NCBI GenBank assembly: GCA_934168005.1
Contig: CAKPMN010000007.1
Location: 1 to 40,922 of the forward strand
Length of the DNA stretch: 40,922 bases
Reading direction: 5' to 3'
Source of the DNA: an uncultured Bacilli bacterium
GTDB taxonomy: Bacteria > Bacillota_I > Bacilli_A > RF39 > UBA660
How positions within the stretch are numbered: position 1 is the first letter of the stretch; every line of letters starts with the position of its first letter. Position numbers and translations under genes: made by a program. A model generated the notes under the pieces. That model was not told where the DNA came from. It saw only the letters and a list, made by a program, of their open reading frames with translations, and ran no database searches. Below, piece after piece: positions 1 through 8,343 of the stretch.

Positions 1-11
1 TTTATGTATAA

Positions 12-42
12 AGTATACCCCCCCCCCGAGCTTTTTTGTCAA
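12..42 (-). promoter_or_regulatory. Candidate phase-variable promoter with poly-C spacer
   Basis: Read on the minus strand there is a perfect TTGACA at 42-37 and a TATACT at 17-12. The 19-base spacer contains ten consecutive G (C on the plus strand, 18-27). Such a homopolymer stands out in this AT-rich DNA. Slipped-strand changes would move the spacer towards or away from the optimal 17. The promoter points out of the left edge, so its gene is not visible. It lies just beyond the terminator of the repeat protein at 88-1758. This is an inference from known phase-variable promoters with homopolymer spacers; the motifs are seen directly. Confidence 0.6.
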
Positions 43-61
43 TAGTTTTATTTAGATATAC

Positions 62-94
62 AAAAAAAATAATCGATTTAAAATCGATTATTTT
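62..94 (-). terminator. Rho-independent terminator of the Cys-repeat surface protein gene
   Basis: Near-perfect inverted repeat (arms 66-79 and 81-94, paired around TTAAA) followed on the minus strand by eight T. The stop codon of the upstream gene (88-90) lies inside the stem. Confidence 0.8.
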
Positions 95-1758
95 GAAGTT
101 TTTACACGTTTGTTTCCAGTTAAATAATAACCTTTACTTAGAAGAGTTTTATCTGTTTTTGTGTCTCTCCATTGAATATCTCCTGGAAGGTATGTTCTTG
201 TACGGAATCTATAGTATGTAGTTTTAGTTCCTTTTGTAACCTTTGTACATTCTGTTCCGTTTAATGTATATCCTTCACTACATGTATATTTTATTTTTTC
301 TTCGGCATCTATTTTTGTAACATTTCCTTTAACACATACACCTTCTACTAAGTTATATCCGTCTTTACATGAATATGAAATATGTGTATCTGGACTAGCT
401 GTTTGAATAACTGTCTTCTTACATTTATCTCCACTTAATTTATATCCTGATGGACATGAATAATCACTTGTAGTAGTTGTAGCTGCTTGTTTTGCTTCAG
501 ATGTTTTAACACATTTTGTACCAGCTAATGTATAACCAGCTTGACATGTGTATGATGTTGTTGAAGTTGCAGCTGTTGATGATGTTGAAGTTGTTGTTAT
601 ATCATATGTATAGTATGTAATATAAGCACATCCTGTACATGCTGAACGAGTATCTACTGAAACTAATTTGTATTCAGATCCACTTCTTGCTGATGTATAA
701 GTTTGTCTTGTTATTGTTTTTACTGTTCTAACACAAGATGTTCCACTTATTGTATAACCATCACTACATGAATACTTAATTACTTTTGTTGCATCTATTG
801 TAGATGTTGATGATTTGTAACATACTGTTCCATTTATTACATATCCTGATGGACATGAATAAGTTATTTTCTTTGATGCATCTACTGTTGAAATATATCC
901 TTTTTTACAAGTTCCGCCGTTATATGTATAACCTGTTGGACATGTGTAAGTTTTTTTAACTGTAGCTGTTACTATTTCTTCTGTTGATTTAATACATTTA
1001 TCTCCACTTAATATATATCCTGATGGACATGTGTAAGTTGTTGTTTTAGTAGCTTCTACTTTTGTTATCTTATCTTCTGTTGTTTTTGTTTTTGTATCTA
1101 CTTCTTTACTTGTTGATCCTTTTATTAAATCAGTTGTCCAAGTTGACCAACTTGACCAAGCAGACCATCTTCCATTTAATTTATATTCATATTGGTAAGA
1201 TAAGTTTGTTGGAGTTGTATTATCTTTTTTAGTGTCTGTTTTTGTTGTATTAGAAGTTGTGTTTTTATTTTCACAAACAGTTCCTTTACAATAATCATAA
1301 CATCCTAAGTATGTTAAAATGTAATCTTCTTCTGTTTTACATTTTAAGTTAACTTTTAATACATATTCGTCTTTTTCTTTTGTCATAGTAATATATGATT
1401 TTTCTGTGTCACATACATTACCATCTTCATCTAATGGAGCTACAACTAAGTGTTTATCTAACAACTCTTTTAAAGTTAATTTAACTGTATCTCCTTCTTT
1501 TTGTGGTAATCTTGGTGTTGTAAAGTATAGTATTGATGCTTCTTTCATTGATGTTATATTTTGATTGAATATAGCACTTGTTACTAATTTTGTTGTTTGT
1601 TCGCTTGAATTTCCATTGTTATTTAATAGTTCTGATTTCATACTATTCATATAATCTTTATTTGGAAAGATTAATAATAATATAAATATGAATAAAGCTA
1701 CAAATAAAAATTGAAATAAAATGTCTTTAAATGAAAATTTATTTTCGTTGGTATACAT
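88..1758 (-). CDS. Membrane-anchored surface protein with eight CxxGY...C repeats and a WxxWxxWxxW motif
   Basis: Unrecognised 556-residue protein, probably exposed on the cell surface. A single hydrophobic segment (residues about 14-31) follows a short cytoplasmic N-terminus and has no obvious cleavage site. Residues 93-165 form a small Cys-containing domain (Cys116, 140, 153, 157, 162) that resembles the globular part of some Firmicute pilin-like proteins. Residues 198-207 carry four Trp spaced by two residues (W198, W201, W204, W207), like the WxxW core of thrombospondin type 1 repeats. From 242 to about 508 there are eight units of about 25-30 residues with the pattern Y-[ST]-C-x-x-GY-x(3-4)-G-x(2)-C, in two groups of four separated by a divergent Cys-poor stretch (345-400). 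Start: ATG with a strong AGGGGGAGG-like site at about 1766-1775. Adhesion or matrix function is a guess; the repeats and anchor are seen. Confidence 0.75.
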   Translation of the reverse strand: MYTNENKFSFKDILFQFLFVALFIFILLLIFPNKDYMNSMKSELLNNNGNSSEQTTKLVTSAIFNQNITSMKEASILYFTTPRLPQKEGDTVKLTLKELLDKHLVVAPLDEDGNVCDTEKSYITMTKEKDEYVLKVNLKCKTEEDYILTYLGCYDYCKGTVCENKNTTSNTTKTDTKKDNTTPTNLSYQYEYKLNGRWSAWSSWSTWTTDLIKGSTSKEVDTKTKTTEDKITKVEATKTTTYTCPSGYILSGDKCIKSTEEIVTATVKKTYTCPTGYTYNGGTCKKGYISTVDASKKITYSCPSGYVINGTVCYKSSTSTIDATKVIKYSCSDGYTISGTSCVRTVKTITRQTYTSARSGSEYKLVSVDTRSACTGCAYITYYTYDITTTSTSSTAATSTTSYTCQAGYTLAGTKCVKTSEAKQAATTTTSDYSCPSGYKLSGDKCKKTVIQTASPDTHISYSCKDGYNLVEGVCVKGNVTKIDAEEKIKYTCSEGYTLNGTECTKVTKGTKTTYYRFRTRTYLPGDIQWRDTKTDKTLLSKGYYLTGNKRVKTSK

Positions 1759-1828
1759 ATAAATACCTCCCCCTTCAAATATGTTGCTTATTATAACATT
1801 TTTTTTATATTTGTCAAGTCTTTATTAG

Positions 1829-1860
1829 AAAAGGCTATAGTTGTTTTTCTATAGCCTTTC
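1829..1860 (-). terminator. Terminator of the 710-residue membrane protein gene
   Basis: Hairpin with 11-bp arms (1830-1840 and 1849-1859) and an 8-base loop, just after the stop codon at 1864. The minus strand continues with a short T-rich tract. Confidence 0.65.
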
Positions 1861-1863
1861 TTA

Positions 1864-3996
1864 CTAACAACTTAGTGTTTTTTGATAAGGTTCTTCTTCA
1901 AATGTAACACTCATATTTGGGTATTTCATTTGTAAAGCAGATTTTATTGAATTTAATAATTCTATTTGATCTCTTATTGAAGAAACCTCAGTTGTCTCTT
2001 CTTCAAAATGAATTTCTTCTATTGTTTCAACTGGAGTTGTACTTTCATATGACTCTGTAGATGTTTCATTACTTTCATATGATTCATTGCTTTCATATGA
2101 TTCAGTACTTTCGTTTGATTCATTTGAATAAATAACTTCTCCGCCTTCTTCAATTATAACTGTTGTGTTATCTTCTTCAAATTTAATATCTTCTCTTTGT
2201 TCATTTCCACCACCAGTTACTGTTTCTTCTCTTGAAGATGCTCCAGCTGGTGTTGTATCTTTTATTACTTCACTTGATGGATCTGGAGTAATTACAACTG
2301 TTGTTTCTTTATCTCCTGACTCTATAACTGTCATTGTTGATCCATCTGGTAATGTAGATGTTGATCCTACTGTACTATTTTGTTGTAAGTTTTGGTTAAT
2401 TTTTTCATCTACTTCAGTATTACCTGTTGCATGTGATATATTTGATGAACTTGATGTTGTACCACTTGTCTTTCCTGAACGCTTTGATTTTGAACCTTGT
2501 TTTTCTAAAGCATTATCAAAATCTACTGTTGAGTATGACCAAGCTGTACAATTTTTATATCCTAATGCACGCATTATATTTGCTTGATCCATTAATTTAA
2601 CTTCTTTTGAATTAATAATATCTTGTGGGATTATGTTCTTTCCAGATATTTGAATATCAACAAATGTATCTAGGAACCAAGTATAGAAACGCATTGTCAT
2701 TTCTTGGTTTTCAAAAGTCATTACTTTTTCATCGCCGTCATATAAGTATCCATAATCATCAAAGTTTCTAACATCTTTTTTAGGTCCTGCAAATATATAG
2801 TTATACCATCTATATGCACCTTTTTTGATATCTTCTACTTTGCTTGATTGCATTGACATAACATTTTCAGTTAAAGTGATTGCTTCATCTTGTAATGTTT
2901 CATCTGTTATGAATTGTTCTAATGTTTCGATAACAGCTTTTGATTCATCGTATCTTCCTTCATCATTTAATACAATTACATAATTTACTAATTCGTTTCT
3001 TAATTCTTGTACATAATTTGTTACTTTTGTTAAATCTGCATCTGATATAGTGTATGAATCAAAATCTTCTGTTCCTTCTATTAATCCAACATAGTGCTTT
3101 TTAATCATATTATTTAAAGTGATTCTATCTAATGCTAATTCGTTTCCATTCATGTAAGAATTTCCTACATTTAAATGAATTAATAACGCTAATGTTTGTT
3201 CTTTTGAAACATTTAATCCTTCAAATTTATTTAAATCACTTTGAATTGTTCCTGCTAATTCTAAAAGAGCTTCTTCTTTGTTAATAGTTTCAACTGCTTC
3301 TTCTGTTATTTCTTCTGTTTTTGTTTCTTCAATTTCTTCTTCTTCGATACTTTCTGTTGTAGTTTCATTATTGTTTTGTTTTGCTTCGAATAAAGCTTTT
3401 AAATCTTTAGCTTTACTTCCAATTGCAATTGCTGCTATTAATACAACTGCTCCAGTTGTCATTAAAATCTTCTTTTTATTATCAGATTTTATATCATCAT
3501 TAATATCTTTATCTGGGTCTTTTTCTGGTTCTATTTCTTCCATAGTATCTTCTACTGGTTCTATTTTTTTAGATTTTCTAAATAGATTTAAAATTCCTTT
3601 TTTATGATTTGGTTCATCATCTAATAAATCTTCTTTTTCTTTTTGAACTTTTTTTTCTTGAATTTTTCTTGCTTGATCTTTAAACCAACTTGATACAAAT
3701 CCTAATTTAATTCCAGCAAATGGTTTTTCTTTATCTTTTTTTCTTCTTAAAGCTTCTTGTCTTTCCATGATAGCTATTTGAATTTCAACTAGATAATCTT
3801 TTATATCTAAGATTGCTTCTTTATAATCTTCATCTTTGCTATCTAGATCTTCATCTTCTATTTTGTCTAACATGTCTAAAACTACATCCTTTAAGTTTTT
3901 TAATTCTTCTTTATCCTCAGATTTTTCAACTTTAATCATAGTTTCTTCTACATAATTCATTAATTCATTAAATTCTTTTTTTTCTTCATTTGTCAT
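1864..3996 (-). CDS. Acidic membrane-spanning protein with a Ser/Glu-rich C-terminal tail, unknown
   Basis: Unrecognised 710-residue protein. I start it at the ATG at 3996, which has an AAGGGGGAA-type ribosome site at 4004-4012, instead of an in-frame ATG 42 bases upstream. The first about 180 residues are highly charged and helical, probably a cytosolic coiled coil. A hydrophobic segment (about 178-193, ILMTTGAVVLIAAIAIG) probably spans the membrane. A helical region follows (about 235-440) with WYNYIFAGP and FYTWFLDTFVDIQ motifs, then a low-complexity tail rich in Ser, Thr and Glu with repeats such as SNES/TESYES, ending in EEPYQKTLSC. The tail resembles a cell-wall-spanning or stalk region, but no LPXTG motif is present. 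Shared orientation and position with the neighbouring Cys-repeat protein suggest both are envelope proteins. Each has its own terminator. Confidence 0.65.
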   Translation of the reverse strand: MTNEEKKEFNELMNYVEETMIKVEKSEDKEELKNLKDVVLDMLDKIEDEDLDSKDEDYKEAILDIKDYLVEIQIAIMERQEALRRKKDKEKPFAGIKLGFVSSWFKDQARKIQEKKVQKEKEDLLDDEPNHKKGILNLFRKSKKIEPVEDTMEEIEPEKDPDKDINDDIKSDNKKKILMTTGAVVLIAAIAIGSKAKDLKALFEAKQNNNETTTESIEEEEIEETKTEEITEEAVETINKEEALLELAGTIQSDLNKFEGLNVSKEQTLALLIHLNVGNSYMNGNELALDRITLNNMIKKHYVGLIEGTEDFDSYTISDADLTKVTNYVQELRNELVNYVIVLNDEGRYDESKAVIETLEQFITDETLQDEAITLTENVMSMQSSKVEDIKKGAYRWYNYIFAGPKKDVRNFDDYGYLYDGDEKVMTFENQEMTMRFYTWFLDTFVDIQISGKNIIPQDIINSKEVKLMDQANIMRALGYKNCTAWSYSTVDFDNALEKQGSKSKRSGKTSGTTSSSSNISHATGNTEVDEKINQNLQQNSTVGSTSTLPDGSTMTVIESGDKETTVVITPDPSSEVIKDTTPAGASSREETVTGGGNEQREDIKFEEDNTTVIIEEGGEVIYSNESNESTESYESNESYESNETSTESYESTTPVETIEEIHFEEETTEVSSIRDQIELLNSIKSALQMKYPNMSVTFEEEPYQKTLSC

Positions 3997-4133
3997 AATA
4001 TTTTCCCCCTTCTTGAAATACGAGTCATATAATAACACAAACAGTCCTTCTTGTCAATTATTTACGAACTTTTATTCGTCTTTTTCTGTTTGAATGCGGT
4101 TATGATAACATTATTTTAAATATTTGTCAAATT

Positions 4134-4153
4134 AAAAAAAGGCTTAACCTTTT
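4134..4153 (-). terminator. Weak terminator overlapping the tkt stop codon
   Basis: Minus-strand hairpin with 6-bp arms (AAAAGG/CCTTTT), loop TTAAG that contains the stop codon, then a run of T. The short stem makes it modest. Confidence 0.5.
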
Positions 4154-6096
4154 CTTAATTCTTCTATTATTTTATTTTTTAGTGTTTCAAAGTCAAAATT
4201 CATTTTCTTTAAAACTTCGTCTTTTGTCCCTGATACTCCAAATTTATTATAACCTAGGTTATGAGTTACATATCTATCCCATCCAAAATATGATGATGCT
4301 TCTAGTGAAAAAATATGTTTATGTTTAGGTAAAACATCATTTTTATATTCTATTGGTTGATTCTCAAATAATTCCATTGATGGCATACTTACAACTCTTA
4401 ATGAATAGTTTGTTTCTTTTTCTATTAACTGAGCCAATAGAATTGCTGTTTCTACTTCTGTTCCTGTTGCGATTATTATTCCATCTAATTTTGTTTCTTT
4501 CCTTATTATATATGCTCCTAAAGTTGTTTTTGACTTTGAACTTGTAGGAATTTGATTTACATCTGTTCTCGATAATATTAAAACTGATGGCGTATTATTA
4601 TCATTTAATATACTTGTCCATGATCCTATTATTTCGTTTAAATCACATGGACGATAAACTTTTACATTTGGTATTGAACGAAGCATCGCTAGTTGTTCTA
4701 TTGGTTGATGCGTTGGACCATCTTGTCCAACAAGAATGGAATCGTGTGAAAAAATATAAATTACTGGTAGTTTCATTAAAGCTGACATACGTATTGCTGG
4801 TTTTAAATAGTCCGAAAAGCTTAAAAAAGTAGATGCGAATACTCTAAAGTTTGCTAAAGCTAAACCATTTGATATAGCTCCCATTGCGTGTTCTCTAACT
4901 CCATAGCGAATGTTTTTTCCTGAATAGTTATTTTTTGTTACATCCATACCTTCAAGTGATGCGTTTGTTGAACTTGAAACATCAGCTGTACCACCTATTA
5001 AAAATGGTATGAATTTAGAAATTTCATTCATTACTTTTCTATTTGTTACTCTAGTTGATTCTTTTTTTAAGTCGATCTTAAAATCGTATGATAAAAAATT
5101 ACATTTTATATTTTTATTGAATATGTAGGCAATACTATTTAAATATTCTTGATTATTGCTTATTTCTCTATATATATTGGCCCATTCTTGATATTTTGTA
5201 TTGCTTCTTTCTTGAAACTTTCTTCTAAACTCACTTCTTGCTATTTCATCTACATAAAACTCTACATTTGGAATTTTTAAGTTATATTTTAATTGTTTTA
5301 TATCATCAGCTGATAGAGGCTTTCCATGTACTTCATTTGTTCCAGCTAGGTAAGAACCATTTCCTATAATAGTTCTTATTTCTATTATAGTTGGTCTTTT
5401 TTGATTAGCTGTTTTTGATAAAGCTTTATTTATAGCCTTTATATTTTCTCCATCTTTTACTAATTCATAGTTAAATCCAATTGAGTTAAATCTTTCTTTT
5501 ATATTTTCTTCAAATACTGATTCTGTTGATCCATCAAGAGTTGTATTATTTGAATCATATAGTATAACTAGGTTATTTAAGTTAAGAGATCCTGCAAAAG
5601 AAAGAGCTTCATAGCTTATACCTTCCATTAAGTCTCCGTCTCCTACTAAGACATATACCTTATGATCTATTAAACTTTTATTTCCGACTTTTGTTCTTTC
5701 TTTTAACATTTTTTCTGCTAGGGCTAAGCCTACTGATGTTGCTACTCCCTGGCCTAGTGGTCCTGTTGATACATCTACTCCTGGTGTTACTTCTATTTCT
5801 GGATGACCTGGTGTTTTACTATTTGCATGTCTAAAGTTTTTTAAGTCATTTTCTGTTATATTATATCCAGCCATATATAATGTTGCATATAACAAAGCTG
5901 ACGCATGTCCTGCTGATAGAACAAAATTGTCTCTATTTACCCAATTTGGGTCTGATGTAGAAGCGTTTAGGTGATATGCATATAATGTATATAAAGTAGT
6001 AGCCGCACCAAGTGAAATACCAGGGTGTCCACTTCCTGCTTTATTTATCATATCTATTGCTAATGATTTAATATTATTTATTATTTTTTCATCCAT
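4144..6096 (-). CDS. tkt: Transketolase
   Basis: Thiamine-diphosphate enzyme of the non-oxidative pentose phosphate pathway. It moves two-carbon units between ketose and aldose phosphates in the cytosol. Visible family motifs, numbered from the chosen start: SGHPG near 22-26, LSAGHAS near 60-66, the ThDP/Mg motif GDGDLMEG (152-159) ending about 30 residues later at YDSNN, EVHGKPLS, and in the pyrimidine domain VREHAMG and HDSILVGQDGPTHQP. Length about 650 residues is near the usual 660. Start: an AGGA motif lies 8 bases before the ATG at 6096 (MDEKIINN). Two in-frame upstream ATGs would sit on or before that site and add residues absent from the family. It follows the small SOS peptide gene on the same strand; in Bacillus subtilis tkt also lies downstream of lexA/yneA. 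Confidence 0.97.
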   Translation of the reverse strand: MDEKIINNIKSLAIDMINKAGSGHPGISLGAATTLYTLYAYHLNASTSDPNWVNRDNFVLSAGHASALLYATLYMAGYNITENDLKNFRHANSKTPGHPEIEVTPGVDVSTGPLGQGVATSVGLALAEKMLKERTKVGNKSLIDHKVYVLVGDGDLMEGISYEALSFAGSLNLNNLVILYDSNNTTLDGSTESVFEENIKERFNSIGFNYELVKDGENIKAINKALSKTANQKRPTIIEIRTIIGNGSYLAGTNEVHGKPLSADDIKQLKYNLKIPNVEFYVDEIARSEFRRKFQERSNTKYQEWANIYREISNNQEYLNSIAYIFNKNIKCNFLSYDFKIDLKKESTRVTNRKVMNEISKFIPFLIGGTADVSSSTNASLEGMDVTKNNYSGKNIRYGVREHAMGAISNGLALANFRVFASTFLSFSDYLKPAIRMSALMKLPVIYIFSHDSILVGQDGPTHQPIEQLAMLRSIPNVKVYRPCDLNEIIGSWTSILNDNNTPSVLILSRTDVNQIPTSSKSKTTLGAYIIRKETKLDGIIIATGTEVETAILLAQLIEKETNYSLRVVSMPSMELFENQPIEYKNDVLPKHKHIFSLEASSYFGWDRYVTHNLGYNKFGVSGTKDEVLKKMNFDFETLKNKIIEELRKG

Positions 6097-6157
6097 GTTC
6101 ATCTTCCTATTCTTTCTATTAGTATACACTATTTTTGCCAAAATAAAAAGACATCTT

Positions 6158-6292
6158 TTAGTCTCTATAGCTTACGTCTGTTTTATTTTCTTCCATTTTA
6201 GAAGATGAAAAGTTATTCGATGTTATATAAGAAAACCCTATCATAAATACCATTATCATAATCATAAATTTGTTTGTAATTAATTCTTTCAT
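6158..6292 (-). CDS. 44-residue membrane peptide divergent from lexA (YneA-like position)
   Basis: Small ORF below usual length cut-offs. It reads MKELITNKF, then a hydrophobic stretch (about residues 9-23, rich in Met and Ile), then a polar tail ending DVSYRD and a TAA stop. An AAGG ribosome site lies 8 bases before the ATG. A good promoter precedes it (TTGACA at 6345-6340, 17-base spacer, TATTAT at 6322-6317) with a LexA-box-like site in the spacer. In Bacillus the SOS division inhibitor YneA is encoded at exactly this place, divergent from lexA and upstream of tkt. YneA is larger (about 100 residues, with a LysM domain), so orthology is not shown. A role as an SOS-induced, membrane-bound division inhibitor is inferred from position, regulation and topology. 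Confidence 0.6.
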   Translation of the reverse strand: MKELITNKFMIMIMVFMIGFSYITSNNFSSSKMEENKTDVSYRD

Positions 6293-6316
6293 ATATATAA
6301 CCTTCTTTCTGTTATT

Positions 6317-6345
6317 ATAATATCACATACATTTGTTCGTGTCAA
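6317..6345 (-). promoter_or_regulatory. Promoter of the SOS peptide/tkt transcript
   Basis: Minus strand: TTGACA (6345-6340), 17-base spacer, TATTAT (6322-6317). The spacer is filled almost exactly by a LexA-box-like sequence (6326-6339), so repressor binding would block RNA polymerase. Confidence 0.7.
6326..6339. promoter_or_regulatory. LexA box 1 (upstream of the small peptide gene)
   Basis: CATACATTTGTTCG matches the Gram-positive LexA consensus CGAAC-N4-GTTCG at 8 of 10 fixed positions, with one perfect half-site (GTTCG). Confidence 0.6.
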
Positions 6346-6354
6346 TACTAAATT

Positions 6355-6368
6355 TGAACAAATGTTTG
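6355..6368. promoter_or_regulatory. LexA box 2 (overlaps the lexA promoter)
   Basis: TGAACAAATGTTTG matches CGAAC-N4-GTTCG at 8 of 10 fixed positions. It overlaps the TTGACA -35 element of lexA at 6366-6371, which fits autoregulation. Confidence 0.65.
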
Positions 6369-6394
6369 ACAAATATATGTTTGTGTGTTACGAT
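6366..6394 (+). promoter_or_regulatory. lexA promoter
   Basis: TTGACA at 6366-6371, 17-base spacer, TACGAT at 6389-6394. A TATACT at 6395-6400 would need a 23-base spacer and is less likely to be the -10 element. Confidence 0.6.
6370..6383. promoter_or_regulatory. Possible weak LexA box 3
   Basis: CAAATATATGTTTG matches the same consensus at 7 of 10 fixed positions and lies inside the lexA promoter spacer. Its weakness makes it the least certain of the three. Confidence 0.35.
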
Positions 6395-6416
6395 TATACT
6401 GTAAAAAGGAGGTACT

Positions 6417-7037
6417 ATGGAAACTTTAACTAAAAGACAAAATGAAATATTAACTTATATAAAAGAATACATTGTAAGTCATGGATATCCGCCTACTATC
6501 CGTGAAATAGGAAAAGCAATGGGCGTTAATTCTCCTGCAACTATACATGCTCACTTAAATAATTTGGAGAAAAAAGGAGCTATAAAAAAAGACGATTCTA
6601 AAAATCGTGCAATTGAATTATTGGTTGATAATGAATTTATGAGACCACAAGATGATTTAACTGTCGAGGTTCCTCTACTTGGAAAAATTACTGCTGGTAG
6701 CCCTATTGAAGCTATAGAGCATCCTGATGAATATTTTGCGTTACCTGCTTATTTAATTCCTAAGTCTAAGGAAGTATTCACACTAAATGTTAGTGGTACT
6801 AGTATGATTAATGCGGGTATACTTGATGGTGATATTGTTATTGTTGAAAGAAGTAACACTGCTCGTAATGGTCAAATAGTTGTAGCGATGACTGATGAGA
6901 ACGAGGTTACTTTAAAAACTTTTTATAAGGAAAGCAATTATTTTAGATTACAACCTGAAAATGATACTATGGATCCAATTATATTGGATAATGTTTCTAT
7001 TTTAGGTATTGCGATTGGACTATATAGAAAAATCTAG
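6417..7037 (+). CDS. lexA: LexA repressor (SOS regulator)
   Basis: Represses SOS genes until RecA-stimulated self-cleavage inactivates it. The 206 residues match the family's usual length. The N-terminal winged helix begins TKRQNEILTYIKEY and contains GYPPTIREIGKAMG (residues 23-36). The cleavage bond is Ala93-Gly94 in KITAG. The catalytic Ser-Lys dyad is Ser129 (GTSM) and Lys167 (VTLK). The GTSM motif has Thr where Asp or Glu is more usual before the Ser. Ribosome site AAAGGAGG at 6405-6412. Three LexA-box-like sites lie upstream, shared with the divergent small membrane peptide gene and tkt. Confidence 0.97.
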   Translation: METLTKRQNEILTYIKEYIVSHGYPPTIREIGKAMGVNSPATIHAHLNNLEKKGAIKKDDSKNRAIELLVDNEFMRPQDDLTVEVPLLGKITAGSPIEAIEHPDEYFALPAYLIPKSKEVFTLNVSGTSMINAGILDGDIVIVERSNTARNGQIVVAMTDENEVTLKTFYKESNYFRLQPENDTMDPIILDNVSILGIAIGLYRKI

Positions 7038-7056
7038 CTAAAGCTAGATTTTTTAT
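7026..7056. terminator. Bidirectional terminator between lexA and the convergent envelope gene
   Basis: Hairpin with arms ATCTAGCT/AGCTAGAT around a 2-base centre, flanked by A and T runs on both sides, so it can end transcription from either strand. The lexA stop codon lies in the stem. Confidence 0.8.
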
Positions 7057-7499
7057 TTTAATAATGTTCCTTTTTTCTTTTCTATAGTTATTTTATAACT
7101 TGATGATGTATATTCTATATCCATTAAGATTATATAGTCTTGATTTATATGAGATAATTTTCCTAAATATATATCTTTATTATTAAAATCATCTAGATCA
7201 TATGATTTTAATACTTCAAATTGTTCCATTTGAATTAAATAGTTTGTGTATTTTTTTATATCATCTATTACATTATCTTGATTTTTATATGTGAATGTTT
7301 TAATTATCCTTTCTTTTGATGTTTTAACATTATAGTTTGATACAAATTTTGTTTTATTTAACACTGTTTTAATTGATGGAACATAGTCACCTTTAACACT
7401 GTATGTATCCATATATGTTGGATATATAAATTTATATATTAATAATAATATAATTAATATCGATGTTATAATGGCAGTTATTTTTAACTTTCTTCTCAT
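7053..7499 (-). CDS. Membrane-anchored hypothetical protein
   Basis: Unrecognised 148-residue protein. An N-terminal hydrophobic helix (about residues 7-27) follows MRRKLK, typical of an uncleaved signal anchor. The remaining about 120 residues are polar and lysine-rich with alternating beta-like segments and would lie outside the membrane. Its ATG overlaps the TGA stop of the zinc-ribbon gene upstream (ATGA, 4 bases), so the two are translationally coupled and probably work together. No cysteines or catalytic motif are seen. Confidence 0.65.
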   Translation of the reverse strand: MRRKLKITAIITSILIILLLIYKFIYPTYMDTYSVKGDYVPSIKTVLNKTKFVSNYNVKTSKERIIKTFTYKNQDNVIDDIKKYTNYLIQMEQFEVLKSYDLDDFNNKDIYLGKLSHINQDYIILMDIEYTSSSYKITIEKKKGTLLK

Positions 7500-8335
7500 T
7501 TTATTACCTCTTTAAAATCAAAGTCTATATTTTGTTCTGTATTTTTATTTTGATATTCTGCAGATGATATTATTGAAGAAATGTTTTCTAATTCGTCTAT
7601 ACTATCTTTATTTATTGATACACCAAAACATTTTGACTGAGTTGCTTTTGTTACAGCTAATAAGTATGATTTATTTTTCTTTTTTGCATTCAATGTTAAG
7701 TATGTTGAATTTTTTATATTTATTTCTTTTACTTCACCTACATTGTATCCTTTTGATTGAAAATAAGATTTTAATGATGCTTTACTACTTTTAATACTTT
7801 GGAAAGTTGCATCTATTGTTTGAATAGTTATACTTAAATCATCTTTTGATAAAAATAGTGTTGCTGTTGCATTATTTTTTTGGTAACTATATTCATTTGG
7901 AATTTCGTACATAAAGTTATTAAACTCTAACTTGTATGTTTTTACTTCCTCTCTTGTCTTTAGTTCTTGAGCTTCTTTTATTTTTGATTTTACTATATCG
8001 AATATTCCTATTAATATTCCTACTAAAACTAATGTACCAATTATTACTGGAACTATAAATTTAAGACTAAATACTGCTTTTTTACTTTCGCCATTTTCAT
8101 ATTTTTCTTGTGTTGGTTTTGCATCTTTTTTTTCTTGTTTAGGTGCTGGGGCTTTATATGCTAAAACGGGTGAATTTGGAACTGGTTCTTTATATTCTAT
8201 ATAGTCTTGTACTTGAACTTGAGCTTGTCTATTTTCGCTTGTGTTACTCCCACTCATAAATGCTACTGGATATCCACATTTACTACATAGAATATCTCCA
8301 TTATTTATTACTTCTCCACATTTTGGACAGTGCAT
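7496..8335 (-). CDS. Zinc-ribbon membrane protein
   Basis: The protein starts with a zinc-ribbon of the zinc_ribbon_2 type (MHCPKCGE...LCSKCGYP; Cys3, Cys6, Cys17, Cys20). A Pro/Lys/Glu-rich linker follows, then one transmembrane helix (about 91-112) and an extracytoplasmic domain of about 160 residues without recognised motif. This layout (cytosolic zinc ribbon, linker, one helix, outside domain) is common in Gram-positive envelope proteins of unknown role. It is 279 residues long, has an AGGTG ribosome site 5 bases before the ATG, and lies 8 bases after murC on the same strand. Function unknown. Confidence 0.75.
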   Translation of the reverse strand: MHCPKCGEVINNGDILCSKCGYPVAFMSGSNTSENRQAQVQVQDYIEYKEPVPNSPVLAYKAPAPKQEKKDAKPTQEKYENGESKKAVFSLKFIVPVIIGTLVLVGILIGIFDIVKSKIKEAQELKTREEVKTYKLEFNNFMYEIPNEYSYQKNNATATLFLSKDDLSITIQTIDATFQSIKSSKASLKSYFQSKGYNVGEVKEINIKNSTYLTLNAKKKNKSYLLAVTKATQSKCFGVSINKDSIDELENISSIISSAEYQNKNTEQNIDFDFKEVIK

Positions 8336-8343
8336 ATTATCAC

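Noticed and set aside
36..221. A 61-codon plus-strand ORF near the left edge
   Set aside because: It lies across a promoter, a terminator hairpin and the 3' end of the repeat protein gene, has no ribosome site, and is rich in Leu, Phe and Tyr as expected of AT-rich noise.
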